Below, one piece after another: positions 1 to 5,044 of a stretch of DNA of 5,044 nt; the first letter of the stretch is position 1, and every line of letters begins with the position of its first letter. Made by a program: the position numbers and the translations under genes. Location: assembly GCA_003133185.1 (NCBI GenBank), contig PKWF01000292.1:1-5044 (forward strand). The letters run 5' to 3'. Source of the DNA: Vulcanimicrobiota bacterium. GTDB taxonomy: Bacteria > Vulcanimicrobiota > Vulcanimicrobiia > Vulcanimicrobiales > Vulcanimicrobiaceae. The notes beneath the pieces are model-generated. The model ran no database searches. It was not told the DNA's origin and saw only the letters and a list, made by a program, of their open reading frames with translations.

Positions 1-641
1 CCTTCGATGTGCGAGGTGAAGTCTTGATTGACGAAAAGCGCCTTGCGCCCCGTCGCGGGGTTCGTGCGAGCGACGGGATGTGAAACCGGCGGGTGCTCCG
101 CGTAGATCCGATCGCGCCGGTCGTCCATCCCAAGTGCCTTAAATCGCTCCGGCGTGAAATTCTTCGCGAACGAGTGCACGGCACGGAGCTGCCCGACGAA
201 CTGACGAAGCGGTTCGGAGAGCGTCTCGTACGCGAGATACATGTTGGCCCAGAGCGTATCGCCGCCGAGCTCGGGAATTTCCTCGGCATACAGAACGGCC
301 GCTTGCGGCGGCGTTTGAAGGTACGTAACGTCGTTGTGCCAGCGGTCGCTGTTGGCGCGGTGCGTCGCGTCGTGCTCGAGCACCATCACCTCGGGCGCGG
401 CTTCGTGTCCCTGGTAGAACGGGTGAACGTAGAGCGGCCCAAAGCGAGCCGCAAAATCGCGTTGCGCGACCGGCGTCAGCCATTGCTCTTCGAAGAAAAG
501 CACGAGATGCTCGTCGAGGGCCTTGCGAATCTCCGCCACGTCAGCATCTGCGAGCGGCGCGCTGAGGTCGATGCCCTCGACGGTCGCGCCGATCGCCGGC
601 GTCAGCGCTTTAGTTCTGAGGTGCCTGGTATGGGGCGGCAT
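1..641 (-). CDS. TauD/TfdA-family Fe(II)/2-oxoglutarate-dependent dioxygenase, C-terminus cut by window edge
   Basis: Seen: 213 codons read without a stop from the ATG at 641-639 to the left edge. The protein aligns by eye along its whole visible length with E. coli TauD (283 aa), with a constant offset of +3. WHNDVTY carries the HxD iron ligands H102 and D104 (TauD H99 and D101). GGDTLW holds T129, the counterpart of the 2-oxoglutarate-contacting T126. HPVARTNPATGRKALFVN (188-205) is the family's conserved late block. The distal iron-binding His and the Arg binding 2-oxoglutarate lie outside the window. Family role: cytoplasmic hydroxylation of a sulfonate, sulfate ester or similar substrate, which then breaks down; TauD releases sulfite from taurine. 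Pocket residues H73, Y76 and F162 match TauD taurine contacts, but N95 is replaced by S98, so the substrate is uncertain. The start lies 4 nt after the peptidase stop with no good Shine-Dalgarno, suggesting translational coupling. The family is sure; a tauD symbol is not justified. Confidence 0.93.
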   Translation of the reverse strand, partial: MPPHTRHLRTKALTPAIGATVEGIDLSAPLADADVAEIRKALDEHLVLFFEEQWLTPVAQRDFAARFGPLYVHPFYQGHEAAPEVMVLEHDATHRANSDRWHNDVTYLQTPPQAAVLYAEEIPELGGDTLWANMYLAYETLSEPLRQFVGQLRAVHSFAKNFTPERFKALGMDDRRDRIYAEHPPVSHPVARTNPATGRKALFVNQDFTSHIE

Positions 642-645
642 GAGA

Positions 646-2712
646 CTAGAGATACTTCTTCAGCCAGTCGACGATGAGGTGCAGCCGTTCGACCCGGTGG
701 ATCGGGGAGCCGGTGCGGGAGAGATCGTGATTTTCGTTCGGAAACGCCACGTATTCCACGGTTCGCCCTAAGATCTTCAGCGACGTGAACTCTTGCAGCG
801 TCTGATCGATAGGTGCCCGCGTATCGTTCTCGGCGTGAAGAATCATCAGTGGCGTCTGGACGTTGGCGACGTACGTTAGGGGCGAGAACTTCGCATAGTC
901 GGTGCTCGCCGGGTCCCACGGCGGACCCCAGTTATAATAACCGCCGCCCAGACCGTTCTTGCCGGCAAAATCGGCCGCGAGGTTTTCGCTTTGCAAGTTG
1001 CTGACCGCGCGTTCGGCAACGGCAGCCTTATAGCGATTGGTATGGGAGATCACCCAAAGCGTTGCGTATCCTCCATACGAGCCGCCGAGCACGGCCAAAC
1101 GTGAGGCGTCGACATCCGGCCGTTGCACGGCCGCATCCATCACGGCCTGGACGTCCTGAAACATCGCATCGCCGTAGTTATTTTCAAGCGCTTCTTCGAA
1201 AGCGTACCCATGCGCGGTGCTGCCCGCGGGATCGGAAAAGACGACGTTATAGCCCAGGGACGTATAGAGCTGAAACTCGTGAAAATACGTGTCACCGAAC
1301 TGCGTCTCAGGGCCGCCGTGAATGTCGAGCAGCGTCGGCTGTTTCGTCCCCGCGGTACCACCGACCGCCGGCATAAACCAGGCCTGCACCGCAAAACCCG
1401 CTGGATCTTTGACGGTAAACTCTACCGGCTGCGAGAGCGTCACCGAAGCGAGGTACGCGTCATTGACGTGCGTGAGCTGACGCGGCGCACCTCCGCTTAC
1501 GTTAACCACGTAGACGTCCGCCGGGTGTGTAAAATCGCTGTAGAGGTAGGCGACGTGCTGCCCGTCCCGCGATACCGAGCACGACCACGCTTCACCGTGC
1601 GGCGGCGTGAGGTCTCGAAGCGCGCCGTTACCGAGATCGAGGGTACGCAAGTTGGCATAGCCCGGGCCGTCGATGTTGAGCAGAGCCAGATTTCCCGACG
1701 GCAGCGGCGAACCGCAAAAGCCGCCGCCTTCCTTCATGTCGGCCAAAAGCGAATCGCCCCACGGAACCGTGTTGTGCGCGACGATGACCCGTGCATCGGA
1801 GCCGTCGCCGTTCGCCGACATCAGCGCGGGCCGTTCCGCAGCGTCTTTCACATCCCCGCTCAAATAGTACGCGCGGTGCCCGCCGGCGCCGAAAAACAGT
1901 CCGTTATTTGCCGGCAGGGCCGAGGCGAACTTCTGCATCGCTCCGCCGGTCGAGGGAATCACGTAAACGTCGCTCGGTCCGCTATCGACGGTCGCGTAGC
2001 GCAACGAGTCAAAGAGAATCGTCTTGTCGTCTGGCGACCAGGCGTCGAAGCCTTCGGAGTATCTGCCGGAAGTCAACTGCGTCGGGTGCGAGCCATCGGC
2101 GTCGATCGTCCAGATATGCTGATGGTCCTGATAGGTATAGCCTGCGCCGTTGCCTTCAAAGAATAGGTCGTCGATGAGGTGCACGTCGCTCTTCTTTTGC
2201 GAGCCGGCCGGTGTAAAGCCGGCCTTGCTGAAATCAACGTAGGCATCGTGGGCCGGGTCGGTCTCGGTGACGGTGAGCGCGATGCGATCGCCGCCATGCG
2301 AGACGACCGGACTCGAGACGGCGTTCTTGATGCGGGTCAACTGGACGACGGCCCCGCCGGCCAGCGTATAGCGATAGAGCTGCGGTTTCTGTTTTTCGAG
2401 CGTCCGAACGAAGACGAAGCTGCGGCCATCGGGCATCCAATCGTAGTCGCCGTCGCCCACGTGCTTGGTCACGTTATGCATCAGCGTTCCGGTCGCGACG
2501 TCGACGAGGTCGATCGTGCGATCGTAGGTATCTTTCGGCCCGTTCATTCGCGAAGACTCGACGAGCACGTGAGCGCCGTCGGGTGAGATCAAGGCGTTGC
2601 TCAAGAACGTCATCTTGAAGAGGTCTTCCGGCGCCACCGGAACCCCCGGAGCCGCCGAAGCCGCAATTGGAAAGAGCCCGAGGATTACGGCCGTTAAAAC
2701 TGCAGTTCTCAT
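646..2712 (-). CDS. Secreted S9-family serine peptidase (prolyl oligopeptidase / acylaminoacyl-peptidase type)
   Basis: A 688-aa exported peptidase expected to cut short peptides in the periplasm or outside the cell. Residues 1-20 form a signal peptide (MRTAVLTAVILG core) with an ASA cleavage site before A21. About 40-430 is a TolB/PD40-like beta-propeller, seen in motifs such as SPDG (43-46), WMPDGRSFVF, WSPDDKTILF and SVSRDGQHVAYL. About 440-688 is the alpha/beta-hydrolase domain: HGGP (465-468), then the nucleophile motif GGSYGGY with S545, D630 in HAENDTR and H662 in NENHDL, so the triad is complete. Architecture and length fit the S9C acylaminoacyl-peptidase or dipeptidyl-peptidase group; exact cleavage preference cannot be read. 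The frame stays open upstream to 2976, but those 88 residues are an out-of-frame reading of the acetyltransferase gene. The ATG at 2712 is preferred because it begins a signal peptide and has an AGGA 5 nt upstream. It lies 34 nt after the GNAT gene and 4 nt before the dioxygenase, probably one operon. Confidence 0.96.
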   Translation of the reverse strand: MRTAVLTAVILGLFPIAASAAPGVPVAPEDLFKMTFLSNALISPDGAHVLVESSRMNGPKDTYDRTIDLVDVATGTLMHNVTKHVGDGDYDWMPDGRSFVFVRTLEKQKPQLYRYTLAGGAVVQLTRIKNAVSSPVVSHGGDRIALTVTETDPAHDAYVDFSKAGFTPAGSQKKSDVHLIDDLFFEGNGAGYTYQDHQHIWTIDADGSHPTQLTSGRYSEGFDAWSPDDKTILFDSLRYATVDSGPSDVYVIPSTGGAMQKFASALPANNGLFFGAGGHRAYYLSGDVKDAAERPALMSANGDGSDARVIVAHNTVPWGDSLLADMKEGGGFCGSPLPSGNLALLNIDGPGYANLRTLDLGNGALRDLTPPHGEAWSCSVSRDGQHVAYLYSDFTHPADVYVVNVSGGAPRQLTHVNDAYLASVTLSQPVEFTVKDPAGFAVQAWFMPAVGGTAGTKQPTLLDIHGGPETQFGDTYFHEFQLYTSLGYNVVFSDPAGSTAHGYAFEEALENNYGDAMFQDVQAVMDAAVQRPDVDASRLAVLGGSYGGYATLWVISHTNRYKAAVAERAVSNLQSENLAADFAGKNGLGGGYYNWGPPWDPASTDYAKFSPLTYVANVQTPLMILHAENDTRAPIDQTLQEFTSLKILGRTVEYVAFPNENHDLSRTGSPIHRVERLHLIVDWLKKYL

Positions 2713-2716
2713 AAGA

Positions 2717-2721
2717 TTCCT
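2717..2721 (-). promoter_or_regulatory. Ribosome binding site of the S9 peptidase
   Basis: On the minus strand the bases read AGGAA, with the AGGA core 5 nt before the ATG at 2712-2710. This site decides the start: the frame is open for 88 further codons upstream, but those overlap the preceding gene and carry no signal peptide. Confidence 0.7.
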
Positions 2722-2746
2722 ATACGCTCTAGCTTCAATGGGGGTT

Positions 2747-3166
2747 TCACTGTGACAGCGCCTTGCGCAGCTGATACTGCGCCTTGACCTTCGTGTAACC
2801 GTTGCGCTCGTAGAACGAGTGGGCGCGTTCGCGCAGGACGTTGGACTGCACCCGAATCTCGGCACACCCACGCTCGCGCGCCCGGGCCTCAACGGCTTCC
2901 AGGAGCGCAACCCCGATACCGCGGCTGCGAACGGCCTCGTCGACGACGAAGCCCTCGAGAAACGCGCCGAAGCCATCCACGAACGCCTCGTCGATCAAAA
3001 GCGCCGCCCACCCGACGACGCGCTCGCAGTCGGTCGCTACGAAAACGGCGCGCCGCTCTTCCAGACGCTCCAAGCGGGCGGTGACGGCGGGCGCGGGCAC
3101 GTCGTACCCCAACTGGGCCATGAGGGCGGCGATCGGCTCGGCGTCGTCCGGGCGCGCCCGACGCAC
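2747..3166 (-). CDS. GNAT-family N-acetyltransferase
   Basis: A 139-aa cytoplasmic enzyme of the Gcn5-related family, which moves acetyl from acetyl-CoA to an amine; the acceptor cannot be told. One domain fills the chain. It begins with VRRARPDDAEPIAALM, the usual beta1-alpha1 opening. The acetyl-CoA loop is R80-S-R-G83-I-G85, fitting the R/Q-x-x-G-x-G/A signature, preceded by the strand LEGFVVDEAVR. It closes with AHSFYERNGY (115-124), the typical C-terminal motif. There is no signal peptide or second domain. The start is uncertain and not ATG. GTG at 3166 places the domain at the N-terminus and has GGA 9 nt upstream. TTG at 3196 would add ten residues (MNFNRRGIIK) but has no visible Shine-Dalgarno. 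It is the first gene of the apparent minus-strand operon, ending 34 nt before the peptidase, and faces away from the lipoprotein gene at 3312. It might act on small amines or peptides, but that is only inference. Confidence 0.9.
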   Translation of the reverse strand: MRRARPDDAEPIAALMAQLGYDVPAPAVTARLERLEERRAVFVATDCERVVGWAALLIDEAFVDGFGAFLEGFVVDEAVRSRGIGVALLEAVEARARERGCAEIRVQSNVLRERAHSFYERNGYTKVKAQYQLRKALSQ

Positions 3167-3279
3167 TTTAATGATTCCGCGACGGTTGAAATTCAAGGCG
3201 TCGCTGACTTTGGCGCCGTAGGCGTTGGTTCCGTTCGTGCGATGGAATAGCGGACGGCGCCCCGAACGTCGTGACCGGT

Positions 3280-3298
3280 CGATCCGTTACGCGGATCG
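3280..3298 (+). repeat. Perfect 7-bp inverted repeat in the leader of the propeller lipoprotein gene
   Basis: CGATCCG, a 5-nt TTACG loop, then CGGATCG. As RNA it forms a 7-bp GC-rich stem, lengthened by a U-G pair (3279/3299). It ends at the first G of the likely Shine-Dalgarno of the gene at 3312. It could be an mRNA hairpin affecting ribosome access or a dyad operator; the sequence does not decide. There is no U-tract after it, so it is not an intrinsic terminator. Confidence 0.55.
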
Positions 3299-3303
3299 GG
3301 GAG
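3298..3303 (+). promoter_or_regulatory. Ribosome binding site of the propeller lipoprotein
   Basis: GGGGAG lies 8 nt before the ATG at 3312. A second purine run, GGAGAG at 3305-3310, is closer than usual. This supports the ATG at 3312 over the in-frame TTG at 3225, which would put 29 mostly charged residues ahead of the lipoprotein signal peptide. Confidence 0.6.
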
Positions 3304-3311
3304 CGGAGAGC

Positions 3312-4283
3312 ATGAAGAGCGTTGGTCTTGGCACGTACGCCCTGCGTGGAGGCGTTGTGGTCGCGTTGCTGGCAGGCTGCGGCGCGCCGCGGCCAATCGG
3401 CGCGCCGGGGGCGATAGCGGTCGCGCCGGGACAAAAGCTCGAGGGTTCGTGGATGCGGGCGGACGCGAAGAGCGGCGATCTCCTCTATGTCTCGAACCCG
3501 GGTAATGACACGGTCACCGTCTACGGATATCAGAGTCGCAAACTCGTCGGCACGCTTGATGGGTTCTCCAGCCCAGCCGGTTTGTGCGCCGATACGGCCG
3601 GCGATGTTTGGATAACCAACGAGGGCGAGCATGATGTGATCGAGTATGCGCACGGCGGCACACAGCCGATTCAGACTCTCGACGACGGCAGCGAACAGCC
3701 GTCGGCGTGTTCGGTAGATAAGACGACTGGCAATCTCGCCGTGCTCAATGCCGATGACGTTGCCGTTTATTCCGATGCAAGCGGATCTCCAACCCTTTAC
3801 AGCGGCGGGCAGGTTTACGGAGACTACGCGCTCGGTTACGGCGCGCACGGCGACCTTCTCGTTGACGGCGGCAGTTATGACAACAGCCAATTAATTGCGT
3901 TTGCGCAGCTTCCGCCAGGCATGACGCATCTGAAGCAAGTGGTGCTCTCGAAGACGCTCCTGTGGGCGCCGCCGACCTTCGTGCAGTGGGACGGCCAGTT
4001 TTGGGTGGTTGGTACGCAGACGCTGGACTGGTTCAAAATCACGCGCAACAAGGGGAAACTCGAGGGGTATACGGTTCTCTCACCCACAAGTTCGACCGTG
4101 CAGTTTTGGATCGCGTCGGTCGGGGGTGGAAGCGCACGCGGAAATCAGATCGTCGTCACCGAGGACGATCCGTATGAGGTTGAGTTTTTCCAATATCCCG
4201 CCGGGGGCAACCCGTTCGCCAACATTATCGACGGTTTGAGCAATCCCTACGGCATTACCGTGAGCAAGGCGTCAAACCCGTGA
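3312..4283 (+). CDS. NHL/SMP-30-like six-bladed beta-propeller lipoprotein
   Basis: A 323-aa lipoprotein expected on the outer face of a membrane. The signal peptide MKSVGLGTYALRGGVVVALL ends in the lipobox LAGC with the acylated cysteine at C23; a Pro/Ala/Gly-rich linker runs to about 40. The rest is one propeller. Strands beginning with Gly recur at G55 (GDLLYVSN), G97 (GDVWITN), G140 (GNLAVLN), G180 (GDLLVDGG), G228 (GQFWVVG) and G277 (GNQIVVTE), spaced 40-49 residues, which predicts six blades. The final GLSNPYGITVS (308-318) resembles GFSSPAGLCAD (84-94) and could close the ring with the first blade. C92 and C133 sit at similar places in successive blades and might bond. No catalytic residues can be assigned; binding, scaffolding or lactonase-like roles are all possible. 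Related proteins with phrases like EYAHGGT and FQYPAGG are, from memory, abundant in Eremiobacterota. The stop overlaps the GTG of the next gene, suggesting co-transcription. Confidence 0.9.
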   Translation: MKSVGLGTYALRGGVVVALLAGCGAPRPIGAPGAIAVAPGQKLEGSWMRADAKSGDLLYVSNPGNDTVTVYGYQSRKLVGTLDGFSSPAGLCADTAGDVWITNEGEHDVIEYAHGGTQPIQTLDDGSEQPSACSVDKTTGNLAVLNADDVAVYSDASGSPTLYSGGQVYGDYALGYGAHGDLLVDGGSYDNSQLIAFAQLPPGMTHLKQVVLSKTLLWAPPTFVQWDGQFWVVGTQTLDWFKITRNKGKLEGYTVLSPTSSTVQFWIASVGGGSARGNQIVVTEDDPYEVEFFQYPAGGNPFANIIDGLSNPYGITVSKASNP

Positions 4284-5044
4284 ACCTCGGCTTTGCGTTG
4301 TTAAGGAGAGCGAGTCATGGTGCAGGTTGGGGTCAGTACTGCCTAAGAGCTAGCACCGCGGCTGCGTTAGCGACGCTGCTAACTGCGTGCGGCAACCACG
4401 CGGACGCCACGATTCCGACGGTCAACGCTGCAACGACGACCTTTTCCCACCAGCAAACCTTTAAGTTCACCGGCAAACCACAGCGTTTCAAAGTGCCGCA
4501 CGTGCAATGGCTGCAGGTTGTGGTGCGCGGCGCCGCTGGTGCCGGCACCTCTAATGACGTGGCACGCGGCGGTCGAGTTTACGCACTCATCCCGGCCTCA
4601 ATCGACAGGGAGCTCGTCGTCTACGTCGGCGGCGCTGGAAACCTAACAAAGGGCGGCTATAACGGTGGCGCTGACGGCGGGGCCGACAGCAACTGTTCGA
4701 GCTGCGGCTACGGTGGCGGCGGCGCATCCGACATTCGCCTCGCGGGCGGGACGTTGGGCGGGCGCGTGATCGTCGCCGGTGGCGCTGGCGGCGGCGGTGG
4801 CGGACACAGTGGCGAATACTCCGGTGGCGCGGGCGGAGCCGGCGGAGGCGGAAGCGGCGGAGCCGGTTCCGGGTCTAACTATAGCTACTGCGCCGGTAAG
4901 GGCGGCGGCGGCGGATCGCAAGGCGTCGGCGGGTCGGGAGGTGGCGGGTGCGGCCATGCAAGTGGCAATGGCGGAAGCGTTGGTGATGGCGGAACCGGCG
5001 GCGCATCGTACTACGGCGGGCCCGGTGGCGGCGGAGGCGGCGGC
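4280..5044 (+). CDS. Glycine-rich lipoprotein (ALK/LTK-type glycine-rich domain), partial; start possibly frameshifted
   Basis: The frame is open for 255 codons to the right edge, so the C-terminus is missing. Numbered from GTG 4280, a hydrophobic segment STAAALATLLTAC ends in the lipobox LTAC (C37), predicting a lipid-anchored exported protein. FKFTGKPQRFKVP (61-73) followed by a beta-rich stretch with VVYVGGAG, then GYGGGGASDIR (143-153) and GGRVIVAGG (160-168), is the pattern of the bacterial glycine-rich family resembling the ALK/LTK extracellular domain (Pfam Gly_rich, recalled). From residue 167 it is about 58% glycine. C139 and C142 form CxxC, and two more cysteines follow. The role is unknown; surface adhesion or matrix is a guess. 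Three starts compete: GTG 4280 (overlapping the previous stop, AAGG 10 nt upstream), TTG 4298, and ATG 4317, which has the best Shine-Dalgarno but is out of frame by one base. The frame is certain, the N-terminus is not. Confidence 0.85.
   Translation, partial: MNLGFALLRRASHGAGWGQYCLRASTAAALATLLTACGNHADATIPTVNAATTTFSHQQTFKFTGKPQRFKVPHVQWLQVVVRGAAGAGTSNDVARGGRVYALIPASIDRELVVYVGGAGNLTKGGYNGGADGGADSNCSSCGYGGGGASDIRLAGGTLGGRVIVAGGAGGGGGGHSGEYSGGAGGAGGGGSGGAGSGSNYSYCAGKGGGGGSQGVGGSGGGGCGHASGNGGSVGDGGTGGASYYGGPGGGGGGG
4303..4346 (+). other. Strong Shine-Dalgarno and ATG opening a nine-codon frame
   Basis: AAGGAG at 4303-4308 lies 8 nt before ATG 4317, the best initiation signal in the window. Its frame encodes MVQVGVSTA and stops at TAA 4344-4346, inside the leader of the glycine-rich lipoprotein in another frame. 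It is most likely the original start of that gene, disconnected by a one-base loss in the GGGG run at 4329-4332. A regulatory mini-ORF is the alternative. Confidence 0.55.
4778..5044 (+). repeat. Glycine-codon low-complexity tract
   Basis: The last 89 codons of the glycine-rich gene are dominated by GGC, GGT and GGA; 52 encode glycine. There is no fixed repeat unit: runs of 3-7 glycines are broken by Ala, Ser, Tyr, Asn and Cys. It is coding sequence, continues past the right edge, and is prone to length errors and recombination. Confidence 0.8.

Larger units (their letters stand above)
3167..3311. promoter_or_regulatory. Divergent intergenic region between the two gene groups
   Basis: This 145-bp stretch separates the leftward acetyltransferase from the rightward lipoprotein, so promoters for both groups probably lie here or overlap the first codons. 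I looked on both strands for -35/-10 pairs and found only weak ones, such as TTGGTT at 3225 followed after 15 nt by AATAGC, too poor to call. The clear structure is the inverted repeat at 3280-3298, with CCCCGA at 3260-3265 complementary to TCGGGG at 3296-3301. Regulatory function is inferred from position alone. Confidence 0.45.

Noticed and set aside
93..677. 194-codon plus-strand open frame at the left end
   Set aside because: It is antisense to the dioxygenase, whose conserved metal-binding and cofactor motifs show which strand codes.
1123..2166. 347-codon plus-strand open frame
   Set aside because: It is antisense to the S9 peptidase, Arg/Val-rich, has no recognisable domain, and is long only because stops are rare on the opposite strand of GC-rich genes.
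2713..2976. 88-residue N-terminal extension of the S9 peptidase frame
   Set aside because: It is an Arg/Ser-rich reading of the acetyltransferase gene in another frame. The ATG at 2712 begins a clear signal peptide and has a Shine-Dalgarno.
3225..3254. Possible -35/-10 pair in the intergenic region
   Set aside because: TTGGTT and AATAGC are poor matches at 15-nt spacing and were not called as a promoter.
3168..3890. 240-codon minus-strand open frame
   Set aside because: It lies opposite the propeller lipoprotein and runs across the intergenic region, with no family motif. The plus-strand frame has a signal peptide, lipobox and regular repeats.
4643..4957. Ala/Thr-rich minus-strand frame opposite the glycine tract
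   Set aside because: Glycine codons read in reverse give Ala/Pro/Thr-rich low complexity; it has no start signal or domain.
4660..5044. GGC-rich repetition as a possible CRISPR or tandem-repeat array
   Set aside because: There are no fixed repeat units or spacers. The periodicity is that of glycine codons in one continuous frame.

Overview
The window is GC-rich bacterial DNA of about 5 kb. It holds five genes in two divergent groups, and both window edges cut through a gene. High GC, a secreted S9 peptidase, a lipoprotein built from NHL-like propeller repeats and a bacterial glycine-rich lipoprotein together resemble uncultivated soil lineages, above all Candidatus Eremiobacterota (WPS-2). 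That placement is inferred from protein style; no marker gene is present.

Minus strand, from about 3166 down to 1: a GNAT N-acetyltransferase, a secreted S9 prolyl-oligopeptidase-family serine peptidase with its full Ser-Asp-His triad (S545, D630, H662), and a TauD/TfdA-type Fe(II)/2-oxoglutarate dioxygenase truncated by the left edge. Gaps are 34 nt and 4 nt, so the three look like one operon. No single pathway is evident; peptide scavenging plus release of sulfur from an organosulfur compound would fit the last two genes.

A 145-bp intergenic region (3167-3311) separates the two groups. It holds a perfect 7-bp inverted repeat touching the ribosome binding site of the plus-strand gene. No convincing sigma-70 promoter could be read in it.

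Plus strand, from 3312 to the right edge: a lipoprotein whose six repeats predict a six-bladed beta-propeller, then a glycine-rich lipoprotein of the type resembling the ALK/LTK glycine-rich domain, cut by the right edge. Their reading frames overlap or abut, and both products should be anchored on the cell surface.

The most notable observation is at the start of the glycine-rich gene. A strong Shine-Dalgarno and ATG (4303-4319) open a frame that stops after nine codons. Adding one G to the GGGG run at 4329-4332 would join that ATG to the lipoprotein frame and give a leader aligning with that of the upstream propeller lipoprotein. This suggests a single-base deletion, either real or a sequence error. 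No mobile element, CRISPR array, tRNA or rRNA was seen, and I found no clear case for an undescribed multi-gene system.
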